From: Elusimicrobia bacterium RBG_16_66_12 | GTDB taxonomy: Bacteria; Elusimicrobiota; Elusimicrobia; UBA1565; UBA9628 | Length of the DNA stretch: 13,739 bases | NCBI GenBank assembly: GCA_001800005.1 | Contig: MGUL01000105.1 | Coordinates: forward strand, 20,995-34,733 | Direction: 5' to 3' | Part shown: piece after piece, positions 6,859-13,645 of the stretch | Layout: each line of letters begins with the position of its first letter | Position numbering within the stretch: the first letter of the stretch is position 1 | Notes under the pieces: generated by a model | What the model was told of the DNA's origin: nothing | Seen by the model: the letters and a program-made list of their open reading frames with translations, nothing else | Databases searched by the model: none | Program-made: the position numbers and the translations under genes

Positions 6859-6887
6859 TTGAATATGCAACACGGACTCGCTAAAGT
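6859..6887 (+). promoter_or_regulatory. Possible upstream tandem promoter (TTGAAT-17-TAAAGT)
   Basis: TTGAAT (6859-6864) and TAAAGT (6882-6887) are spaced by 17 bp, each with 4 of 6 consensus matches. The -10 box abuts and shares one base with the -35 of the next promoter, so the two would be alternative or tandem starts for the tRNA operon. Confidence 0.3.
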
Positions 6888-6915
6888 TGATTCACCGCTT
6901 CGGACATGGTAATAT
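6887..6915 (+). promoter_or_regulatory. Sigma70-like promoter of the tRNA-Val/thrS operon
   Basis: TTGATT (6887-6892) and TAATAT (6910-6915) are separated by exactly 17 bp, in an AT-rich gap between the glycosyltransferase stop and the tRNA. Predicted transcription start is about 6922, some 30 nt before the mature tRNA 5' end, leaving a short 5' leader for RNase P. The stretch 6820-6952 holds nothing else recognisable. Confidence 0.6.
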
Positions 6916-6952
6916 CACTCGCGTCGTCCATGCTCTTTTTCACGGATTTCGT

Positions 6953-7027
6953 GCCCAGTTGGCGCAGTGGTAGCGCGTTCCCTTGACATGGGAAAGGTCA
7001 CAGGTTCAAATCCTGTACTGGGCACCA
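6953..7027 (+). tRNA. tRNA-Val (anticodon GAC), CCA encoded
   Basis: All stems pair. The acceptor is GCCCAGT with ACTGGGC, the D stem GCGC with GCGC around AGTGGTA, and the anticodon stem TTCCC with GGGAA. The anticodon loop TTGACAT gives anticodon GAC (Val, codons GUC and GUU). The T stem is ACAGG with CCTGT around TTCAAAT. The discriminator is A and the CCA end is in the DNA (7025-7027), for a total of 75 nt. A run of seven T follows directly (7028-7034), and thrS begins 26 nt after the CCA. The tRNA and thrS could share a transcript, with the tRNA cut out, or the T run could end part of the transcripts. Confidence 0.96.
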
Positions 7028-7040
7028 TTTTTTTGCCCCC

Positions 7041-7045
7041 AGGAG
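7041..7045 (+). promoter_or_regulatory. Shine-Dalgarno that fixes the thrS start
   Basis: AGGAG lies 8 nt before the ATG at 7054. The reading frame is open back into the tRNA (a GTG/ATG reading begins near 6967), but only the ATG at 7054 has a ribosome site and lies outside the tRNA, so it is the start. The first two bases could pair with the tRNA 3' acceptor strand (see findings). Confidence 0.8.
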
Positions 7046-7053
7046 CCGCGGTC

Positions 7054-8844
7054 ATGCCCGCCACAGACATCGTTCACGTCACCGACCCGAACTCGCAGGA
7101 AGCGCTCGACGCCCTGCGCCATTCCTGCGCGCATCTGATGGCCCAGGCCGTCCAGGAGCTATTCCCGGGGACCAAGATCACGATCGGCCCCGCCATCGAG
7201 AACGGCTTCTACTACGACTTCGACTCGCCCCACCGCTTCAGCGAGGCCGACTTCCTCCCGATCGAGAAGCGCATGCTGCAGATCGCGGAGGGCAACCATC
7301 CCTTCGTCGGCAAGGAGGTCTCCTACGAGGAGTCCAAGGCCTACTGGTCGGGCCGGGGCGAGAACTATAAGGTCGAACTCCTCGAGGGGTTCAAGGACCA
7401 GAAGCTGACCCATTACACGCACTCCACTTTCACGGACCTCTGCCGCGGCGGCCACACCCCCAGTACCAAGGCCATCCGTCACTTCAAGCTCCTGTCGGTC
7501 GCCGGCGCCTACTGGCGCGGCGACGAGAAGAACGCGATGCTCCAGCGCATCTACGCGACCGCCTGGCCGGCCAAGGACCAGCTGAGCGCGCACCTGAAGA
7601 TGCTCGAGGAGGCCAAGAAGCGCGACCACCGCAAGATCGGCCCCGCGCTCGACCTCTTCAGCATCCAGGAGCTGGCGGGCCCCGGGCTTATTTTCTGGCA
7701 CCCGAAGGGCGGACGCGTGCGCCTGATCATGGAAGATTGGCTGCGGGCCGAGGCGCTCAAGCGCGGCTATGACATGGTCTACACCCCGCACATCGCCAAC
7801 GCGGACCTCTGGCACACCTCCGGCCACACCAGCTTCTACCGGCAGAACATGTTCGGCGAGATCGAAGTCGAGAAGGCCGATTACATGCTCAAGCCGATGA
7901 ACTGCCCGTTCCACATCCTGATCTACCGGAGCTCCTTGCGCAGCTACAAGGACCTGCCCCTGCGCTACGCCGAGCTCGGGACCGTCTACCGCTACGAGCG
8001 CTCCGGCGTGCTCCACGGCCTGATGCGCGTGCGCGGCTTCACCCAGGACGACGCCCATATCTTCTGCACGCCCGACCAGATCGAATCCGAGGTGTCGGGC
8101 TGCGTCGACTTCGCGCTCGAGGTATTCAAGACCTACGGCTTCGAGAAGTACGCGATGGAGGTCTCGACCTGGGACCCCGAGAAGTCCGGGGACTACAGCG
8201 GCGAAGCCGCCGAGTGGGAGCGCGCGACGAGCGCGCTCGAGTCCGTGCTCAATCGTCGCGGCATCCCGTACAAGCTGTGCAAGGGCGAGGCCGCCTTCTA
8301 CGGCCCGAAGATCGACATGAAGCTGATCGACGCCATCGGTCGCCCCTGGCAGCTCTCGACGGTCCAGTTCGACTTCAACCTGCCCAAGAAGTTCGACCTG
8401 GAGTTCGTCGGCAATGACGGCGAGCGCCACCGGCCGCTGATGGTCCACCGCGCCCTATACGGCTCGGTCGAGCGCTTCTTCGGCATCCTCGTCGAGCACT
8501 ACGCCGGGGCCTTCCCTCTCTGGCTGGCCCCCGTCCAGGTGAAGATTCTGACGCTGACCGACGCGCAGATCGGGCTCGCCGAGGAGCTCAAGAAGACGTT
8601 CGAGGCCGCCGGCCTGCGCGTCGAGCTCGACGCGCGGCCCGAGAAGATCGGCCACAAGATCCGCGAGACGGCCTTGGAGAAGGTCCCCTATATGGTCCTG
8701 CTGGGGCCCAAGGACGTCGAATCCGGGACCTTGGCGGTGCGCCTGCGTGACGGCCGGCAGAAGAACGGCGTGACCGCCGAAGAGTTCCTCCGACGCCTGA
8801 CCGAGGAGGTCTCGACCAAGAAGACCGCCTCCTCCTGGGAGTGA
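7054..8844 (+). CDS. thrS: Threonine-tRNA ligase lacking the TGS (N1) domain
   Basis: A 596-residue class II aminoacyl-tRNA synthetase that charges tRNA-Thr in the cytoplasm. It starts directly with the N2 editing domain, with His23 and His27 (HxxxH) and Cys130 and His134 (CRGGH) clearing Ser-tRNA-Thr. In the catalytic core the zinc and threonine-binding residues Cys284 (MNCPFH), His335 (DDAHIF) and His465 (MVHRA) are all present. Motif 2 is near 312-330 (YRYERSG to RGFTQ), and motif 3 is GSVERFFGILVEH (470-482). The anticodon-binding domain covers about 493-585. E. coli ThrRS has 642 residues; the missing part is the roughly 60-residue N-terminal TGS domain. That this is not a start-site error is shown by the tRNA gene just 26 nt upstream. 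The stop lies 2 nt before the start of the TPR gene, so co-transcription is likely. No T-box leader is present. Confidence 0.96.
   Translation: MPATDIVHVTDPNSQEALDALRHSCAHLMAQAVQELFPGTKITIGPAIENGFYYDFDSPHRFSEADFLPIEKRMLQIAEGNHPFVGKEVSYEESKAYWSGRGENYKVELLEGFKDQKLTHYTHSTFTDLCRGGHTPSTKAIRHFKLLSVAGAYWRGDEKNAMLQRIYATAWPAKDQLSAHLKMLEEAKKRDHRKIGPALDLFSIQELAGPGLIFWHPKGGRVRLIMEDWLRAEALKRGYDMVYTPHIANADLWHTSGHTSFYRQNMFGEIEVEKADYMLKPMNCPFHILIYRSSLRSYKDLPLRYAELGTVYRYERSGVLHGLMRVRGFTQDDAHIFCTPDQIESEVSGCVDFALEVFKTYGFEKYAMEVSTWDPEKSGDYSGEAAEWERATSALESVLNRRGIPYKLCKGEAAFYGPKIDMKLIDAIGRPWQLSTVQFDFNLPKKFDLEFVGNDGERHRPLMVHRALYGSVERFFGILVEHYAGAFPLWLAPVQVKILTLTDAQIGLAEELKKTFEAAGLRVELDARPEKIGHKIRETALEKVPYMVLLGPKDVESGTLAVRLRDGRQKNGVTAEEFLRRLTEEVSTKKTASSWE
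8837..8841 (+). promoter_or_regulatory. Shine-Dalgarno of the TPR protein gene
   Basis: GGGAG at the end of thrS lies 5 nt before the ATG at 8847. The in-frame GTG two codons earlier (8841) overlaps this site and so is not a plausible start. Confidence 0.65.
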
Positions 8845-8846
8845 GA

Positions 8847-11800
8847 ATGCCAACGATCGCAGCCATCCTCGCCGCCCTCGTCCTCACCGCGCCCGCCCGC
8901 GCGGCCTGGAGTTCCGCGAAAGCCGAATTCGACGCCTCCGCGGAGGAGTCCGCCTTCGCCTCCGCGACGCAGCTCTTCACGGAGACGGGGCGCGACAAGC
9001 TCGCGGTGGTCCAGTCCCTGGAGAACTTCATCTCGCAGTTCCCGAAGAGCCCGCGCGTGGCGGACGCCGAGTTCATGGTCGGGGAGGCCTACCTCCAGCA
9101 CGCCCTCTCCATCCTCAAGGCAGAGGCCGCGGCGAAGAAGACTTCCTCGGCGCGCCTTCTCGCGCCGAGGAACCCGGCGGCGGCCAAGGCCCTCGCTGAC
9201 GCGCGGAAGGCCTTCGCGGCGGCGGCGCAGGACAAGAAATCCGGTCTGGCGCCGTCCGCGCAGTACCGCCTCGGCGAGGTCGCCTACAACGACAAGGATT
9301 GGGAGAAGGCGGTCGACGAGTTCAAGGAGGTCGAGCGCAGCCATCCCAAGGCCTACATCAACCCCGAGGCCTTGATGGGCATCATCTACGCCGACCTGGC
9401 CCTCGAGCAGTTCTCCCAGGCGGAGGCGAACCTCTTCCTGCTGGGCGAGACATTCCCGACCTTTCTCAAGGAGCCCACCGTCCTCTATGCCCAGGGCGTC
9501 GTGGCCCTGCACCGGGGCGACTATCCCAACGCCGAGCGCTCCCTCAAGGCCGTCAAGAGCGCCGAGGCGCAGTACTACCTCGGCAAGACTTATCTCCTCT
9601 CAAGGCGCGCCTACCTGGCCGCGGCCGCGTTCGAGAACCTCATCCGCGACTACCCGGAGTCCGACCTGAAGGAGGAGGCCCAGTTCTTCATCGGCGACTC
9701 GTTCTTCCTCGCCGAGGATTTCAACGGGGCCATCTCCAAGTACCAGAAGTTCATCTCGCTCTACCCGGAGAGCCCGCTGCGCGTGTCCGCGCTCTTTCGC
9801 ATCGGGTCCTCCTACTTCCAGAAGAAGGACTACGTGGAGGCGCGCGCCAATTTCCAGGCTGTGCTCGACCGCTACCCGAAGGACTTCTTCGCGCCGCTGG
9901 CGCAGTTCTTCATCGCGGAGTCTCACCTGATCGCGGGCCAGACGCGCGAGGCGCTCTTCGCCTTCACCAAGGTCATCACCCAGTACCCCGACGCGGTGAA
10001 GATCTCGCCGCTGGCGTTCTTCAAGCTCGCCTGGTGCCAGCATCAGGTCGGCGACTACATGCAGGCCATCCAGACCGGCAACAACTTCACGGCCCAGTAT
10101 CCGAACCACGTGCTGGCCAAGAACGTCTATCTGATCGCGGGCAGCTCCCAGCTGGCGCTCAAGCGCTACGCCGAGGCGACCGCCTCCTTCCAGCGCATCA
10201 TCGACCTGGCGCCGTCGTCGGACATCGCCGAGCAGGCCCTGTTCTCCATCTTGAAGAGCCAGTACGACCAGAAGGCCTTCAATTCGATCCTGACCTCCTA
10301 CCAGTTCATCTTCCGCCATCTGCCGCCCTCGAAGTCGAAGTGGCGCAGCATGAGCTACCTGTACGCGGCCGAGGCCTACCTCGCGTTGAACCAGGTCGAC
10401 GAGGCGAAGGTCATTTATGAGATGATCCTGAAGGTCTACCCCGACGACCCGGCGGCCTTCTACGCGCAGGACGGCCTGGCCTGGTGCTTCTCCTACAAGG
10501 GCGAGGATGCCGACGCCCTCGAGGCGCGCCAGAAGCTCAAGGACATGCTCGCCGTGGCCAACTCCTCGTTCACCTTCGCGGGCCTGAACGAACTCGGCAT
10601 CGCCGACTCGATGTTCAACCAGAAGCAGTACGAGGACTCCTATCAGCTTTACGCCAAGTTCGCGGCCGAGAATCCGAAGTCGCCCGAGGCCCCGGCCGCG
10701 CTCTACCGGGCGGCGATGAGCTCCTACCACCAGCGCTACTACACCCAGGCCATCGACTTCTGGAAGAAGCTGATCTCCGAGTATCCGAACTCCAAGGACG
10801 CCGGCCAGGCGCGCGCGCAGGTCGCCGACACGCTGTACCGCGCCCAGAAGTACGCCGAATGCATCGCGGCCTACCGCGACATCCTGGAGGCCGAGCCCAA
10901 GGGCGCGGCGGCGCCCCTCGCGCATCTGCGCATCGCGCAGGCGTCCTTCAACGCCAAGGACGACGCCGGCGCGGTCAAGCAGGTCCAGGCGCTGGTGGCG
11001 GCCTTCCCGGGGGCACCCGAGGCCAACGACGGCCTCGACATCCTCGAGGCGGTCTTCGACCGGACCAAGGGCGACGACTACAAGGCCAGCCTGCGCGCCA
11101 TCGTGAACTCGCAGCCCTCCACGCCCATCGGAGGAGAGGCCCAGTTCCGCCTGGCGCGCCGCGCCTTCGAGAGCAAGGACTTCGCTTCCGCCGCGGCGGA
11201 GTTCCAGAAGTTCTCCGTGGATTTCACCAACCACTCCTCGGTCCCGAAAGCCCAGTTCTATCTGGGCGAGAGCTTCTTCAACCTGGCCAAGCATCAGGAA
11301 GCCATCCCGGCTTACGAGCGCCTCCTCGACAACTTCGACAAGTCCGACGACACGCCGCTGACGATCTTCCACCTGGCCAGCGCGTACTACGCGCTCGAGA
11401 AGTTCGAGGACGCGACGCGCTTCTACTCGCGCCTGCTCGAGGAGTACCCCGGCTCCGAGTACGCGGGGCCGACTCAGTTCAACCTGGCGCTGGCCTATAA
11501 GAAGCTCGGCAAGCTGGACATGGCCCAGTACGCCTACCAGAAGTTCGTGGCCTCGGCCAAGCCCGATGACCCCCAGGCGCAGAGCGCGCTCTGGGAGACC
11601 TACCAGATCCAGAAGGACCGCAAGGATTTCGAAGGCGCGCTGAACACCCTTGCGCAGCTCCGCTCGGCGCCCAAGGCGGACGCCGAACTGGTCATGGAGA
11701 GCTGGTACCGGGAGAGCGAGGTGCGCCTCTCGACCGGACGTCCCGACGAGGCCCTGACGGTCTGGGAGAGGATGCGCGGCATGAAGCCCGCGGGCTCCCA

Positions 11801-12185
11801 GTATCGGCTGCAGGCCCTCATCAAGCTGGGCGAGGCCTACGAGAAGGCCGGCGACAACTCCTCGGCCGCCGACGTCTACGACGACCTGGCGAAGGCCGGT
11901 CCGAAGGACACGGCCAAGGCCGCGGCCGCTCGCGCCGCCGTCCTGCGCAAGTCCGCCGGAAGCGCTAAGCCCGCCGCGAAGAAGTCCAAGGCCCAGGAGA
12001 CTCCCGACGTGGACGGCCAGGTCCCGCCCGAGGGGGGGAGCACCCAGGTCATGCCGTCCGATGATGAAGAGAAGCCTCAGGCGGTCAAGAAGGCCCCGGC
12101 CAAGTCCTCGGCCAAGGGACGGCGGGGCGCTTCGAGCGACAAGCCCGCCGACGCCGAGCCGGCGCTGCCCGGCATGTCCGATTAA
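8847..12185 (+). CDS. Large exported TPR-repeat protein, partner of an ExbB/ExbD/TonB module
   Basis: 1112 residues. The N-terminus is a Sec signal peptide with a hydrophobic core and ARA-A cleavage at about residue 19, so the protein acts beyond the inner membrane. Nearly all the rest is tandem TPR or TPR-like helical hairpins of about 34-38 residues. Many repeats contain the pattern A-Q-F/Y-x-hydrophobic-G, then A-x-x-x-Y/F, and end with Tyr-Pro or Phe-Pro (for example YPESPL, YPKDF, YPNHV, YPGSEY). This resembles the YbgF/CpoB, BamD and outer-membrane-assembly type of Tol-Pal-associated TPR proteins. From about residue 1030 the sequence turns into a Lys/Ala/Pro/Glu-rich, probably disordered tail. 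There is no lipobox and no extra transmembrane helix. It lies 2 nt after thrS and 12 nt before the ExbB-type gene. A scaffold role for the energised envelope complex is inferred from location and repeats only; ligand and exact function are unknown. Confidence 0.85.
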   Translation: MPTIAAILAALVLTAPARAAWSSAKAEFDASAEESAFASATQLFTETGRDKLAVVQSLENFISQFPKSPRVADAEFMVGEAYLQHALSILKAEAAAKKTSSARLLAPRNPAAAKALADARKAFAAAAQDKKSGLAPSAQYRLGEVAYNDKDWEKAVDEFKEVERSHPKAYINPEALMGIIYADLALEQFSQAEANLFLLGETFPTFLKEPTVLYAQGVVALHRGDYPNAERSLKAVKSAEAQYYLGKTYLLSRRAYLAAAAFENLIRDYPESDLKEEAQFFIGDSFFLAEDFNGAISKYQKFISLYPESPLRVSALFRIGSSYFQKKDYVEARANFQAVLDRYPKDFFAPLAQFFIAESHLIAGQTREALFAFTKVITQYPDAVKISPLAFFKLAWCQHQVGDYMQAIQTGNNFTAQYPNHVLAKNVYLIAGSSQLALKRYAEATASFQRIIDLAPSSDIAEQALFSILKSQYDQKAFNSILTSYQFIFRHLPPSKSKWRSMSYLYAAEAYLALNQVDEAKVIYEMILKVYPDDPAAFYAQDGLAWCFSYKGEDADALEARQKLKDMLAVANSSFTFAGLNELGIADSMFNQKQYEDSYQLYAKFAAENPKSPEAPAALYRAAMSSYHQRYYTQAIDFWKKLISEYPNSKDAGQARAQVADTLYRAQKYAECIAAYRDILEAEPKGAAAPLAHLRIAQASFNAKDDAGAVKQVQALVAAFPGAPEANDGLDILEAVFDRTKGDDYKASLRAIVNSQPSTPIGGEAQFRLARRAFESKDFASAAAEFQKFSVDFTNHSSVPKAQFYLGESFFNLAKHQEAIPAYERLLDNFDKSDDTPLTIFHLASAYYALEKFEDATRFYSRLLEEYPGSEYAGPTQFNLALAYKKLGKLDMAQYAYQKFVASAKPDDPQAQSALWETYQIQKDRKDFEGALNTLAQLRSAPKADAELVMESWYRESEVRLSTGRPDEALTVWERMRGMKPAGSQYRLQALIKLGEAYEKAGDNSSAADVYDDLAKAGPKDTAKAAAARAAVLRKSAGSAKPAAKKSKAQETPDVDGQVPPEGGSTQVMPSDDEEKPQAVKKAPAKSSAKGRRGASSDKPADAEPALPGMSD

Positions 12186-12197
12186 GGAGAGACGAAT

Positions 12198-12812
12198 ATG
12201 GGCGAGATCCACATCCTTTCACTGCTGCGCGAGAGCTTCACGCTGGTCATCATGCTGTTTCTGTCCGTGCTCTCGATCACGGTCGCGCTGGAGCGCTGGT
12301 GGTACTTCCGCGGGGCGGGGGCCAAGTCCGACGAGATCCTGGGCTCGGTGCGCAAGCAGCTCGAGGGCGGCAAGCCCGACGCGGCCGCGGCCTGGTGCCA
12401 CAAGCACCCGTCCTCGGTGGCACAGGTCGTGGGCTACGGCCTGACGCACGCGGGCCGCTCGCGCAAGGACCTCGAGGAGCTGATGATCTCCAAGCTCAAG
12501 GAGGAAAGGCTCAAGCTCGAGAAGTTCCTTCCCGTGCTCGGCACGCTGGGCAACATCTCTCCCTTCATCGGTCTTTTCGGCACGGTCATCGGCATCATCC
12601 GGGCGTTCCGCGACCTGGCGGCTTCCGGCACCGGCGGCCCCTCGGTCGTCGCTCGCGGCATCGCCGAGGCCCTGGTGGCCACCGCGGCGGGACTGCTCGT
12701 CGCCATCCCCGCGGCCATCCTCTATAATTACTTCATGGGGCGCCTCAAGAAGGTCACCGTCGAGATGGAAGTGGCCAGCGCGCGCCTGATCGTGATGCTC
12801 GGCGCGAAATAA
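12198..12812 (+). CDS. exbB: MotA/TolQ/ExbB-family proton channel subunit
   Basis: 204 residues with the three-helix layout of the family. TM1 is about 14-33, a cytoplasmic domain with a charged helical stretch follows (about 38-110), then TM2 about 112-137 with GLFGTVIGI (125-133, the family signature) and TM3 about 156-180 with Ala-Thr-Ala and an Asn-Tyr cytoplasmic end. Such proteins form a pentamer around an ExbD/TolR dimer and let protons through the inner membrane to do mechanical work. An AAGGAG Shine-Dalgarno (12184-12189) 8 nt before the ATG overlaps the stop of the TPR gene. The spacing to the first ExbD gene is 9 nt, so co-expression is certain in practice. Sequence alone does not decide between ExbB, TolQ and Agl-type motors; ExbB is chosen because of the TonB-like gene at the end of the cluster. 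Confidence 0.92.
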   Translation: MGEIHILSLLRESFTLVIMLFLSVLSITVALERWWYFRGAGAKSDEILGSVRKQLEGGKPDAAAAWCHKHPSSVAQVVGYGLTHAGRSRKDLEELMISKLKEERLKLEKFLPVLGTLGNISPFIGLFGTVIGIIRAFRDLAASGTGGPSVVARGIAEALVATAAGLLVAIPAAILYNYFMGRLKKVTVEMEVASARLIVMLGAK

Positions 12813-12821
12813 GAGGAACGA

Positions 12822-13238
12822 ATGGCCGGCGCGGCCTCGAAGAACGAAGAACCGATCACCGCGATCAACGTCACCCCGCTGGTGGACGTGTGCTTGGTGC
12901 TGGTCATCATCTTCATGGCCGTGGCCCCGATGGCCGTGACCCTCGGCATCAAGGTCCTGGAGACGCGGCCCTCCACCGCCGAGGGCAAGGCGTCGGTCGA
13001 CGAGAACGTGACGATCAAGATCGCGCTCGACGAGACCATCACGATCAACGGGGTCAAGACCGACCCGCTGACCTTCCGCCGCCAGCTCTTCGAGGCTCTG
13101 GCGCGCAGCAAGGACAAGATGGTGGTGGTGAGCGCGGACGCGGGCAACCACGTGGGCCTGGTGGTCCGGGTCCTCGACGAGTCGAAGCAGGCGGGGGCCG
13201 TGAAGCTTGCTGTCATGAAGGCGGACGGGGTCCTCTGA
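12822..13238 (+). CDS. exbD: ExbD/TolR-family protein, first paralogue
   Basis: 138 residues: a short cytoplasmic N-terminus, one transmembrane helix (about 20-39) and a periplasmic domain (about 45-138). The family motif NVTPLVDVCLVLVIIFM carries Asp22, the proton-conducting residue equivalent to Asp25 of E. coli ExbD. The periplasmic domain has the usual beta-alpha order, with a VVSAD strand in the second half. A GAGGAA purine run precedes the ATG by a few nt. The gene overlaps the next by one base (TGATG at 13236-13240), so the two paralogues are translationally coupled. Its membrane segment is almost identical in DNA to that of the second copy, whereas the periplasmic domains have diverged, as expected for a motor with two unlike stator or plug subunits. 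Confidence 0.92.
   Translation: MAGAASKNEEPITAINVTPLVDVCLVLVIIFMAVAPMAVTLGIKVLETRPSTAEGKASVDENVTIKIALDETITINGVKTDPLTFRRQLFEALARSKDKMVVVSADAGNHVGLVVRVLDESKQAGAVKLAVMKADGVL
12852..12917 (+). repeat. 66-bp direct repeat, copy 1 (ExbD membrane segment)
   Basis: This 66-bp stretch agrees with 13265-13330 at 61 positions by direct comparison. It encodes the Pro-Ile-Thr to Ile-Ile-Phe-Met segment with the proton-binding Asp. Outside it the two genes are far less alike. Confidence 0.85.
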
Positions 13239-13645
13239 TGGCGGCCGGCAGCCTCGACGACGAGCCGATCACCGACATCAACATCACGCCGCTGGTGGAC
13301 GTGTGCCTGGTGCTGGTCATCATCTTCATGGTCACCGCTCCGATGATGTCCGAGCCGCCCATCAAGGTCCAACTGCCCGCCGCGCACACCCGCGAGGGGG
13401 AGGAAAAGGACAAGATCCTGCTCACGCTCTCCAAGGAGGGCGAATATGCGGTCGACTACGAGAAGTTCACCGACGCGAAGGCGATGCAGGAGCGGCTCAT
13501 GGAGAAGCTTCTGGAGAGCTATTCCAAGCTGGTCATCCTTCGCGCCGACGAGAACGCGCTGCACGGCAAGCTGACGGACCTGATGGCCCGGGCCAAGGAC
13601 GCCGGGGCCCTGTCTTTGACCATCGCCACGGAACAGAAGAAATGA
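13238..13645 (+). CDS. exbD: ExbD/TolR-family protein, second paralogue
   Basis: 135 residues with the same layout as its upstream neighbour: cytoplasmic N-terminus, one membrane helix (about 19-36) with Asp21 in TPLVDVCLVL, and a periplasmic domain ending in a Lys-rich tail. After the membrane helix it differs: MMSEPPIKVQLP followed by a Glu/Lys-rich linker is typical of ExbD/TolR, whereas the first copy has GIKVLETRP. The start is ATG 13238, sharing one base with the stop of the first paralogue; the frame is open further upstream but there it lies inside that gene. The stop overlaps the start of the TonB-like gene (ATGA, 13642-13645). It is a probable partner in a heteromeric ExbD pair within the same ExbB ring, an inference from pairing and coupling. 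Confidence 0.92.
   Translation: MAAGSLDDEPITDINITPLVDVCLVLVIIFMVTAPMMSEPPIKVQLPAAHTREGEEKDKILLTLSKEGEYAVDYEKFTDAKAMQERLMEKLLESYSKLVILRADENALHGKLTDLMARAKDAGALSLTIATEQKK
13265..13330 (+). repeat. 66-bp direct repeat, copy 2 (ExbD membrane segment)
   Basis: Second copy of the near-identical stretch at 12852-12917, in the same codon phase. The five differences include both silent and amino-acid-changing positions (Ala to Asp and Val to Ile just before the helix). Confidence 0.85.

Noticed and set aside
6967..7053. Upstream start for thrS inside the tRNA gene
   Set aside because: The extra 29 residues are translated tRNA. The ATG at 7054 has AGGAG 8 nt upstream.
7028..7053. T-box riboswitch upstream of thrS
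   Set aside because: The leader after the tRNA is only 26 nt; no T-box sequence or specifier stem can fit.
9600..12212. Minus-strand open frame of 870 codons opposite the TPR gene
   Set aside because: Striking in length, but it is the antisense of TPR coding DNA with few TTA/CTA/TCA codons. No domain, and its start lies in the TPR/exbB junction without a promoter.
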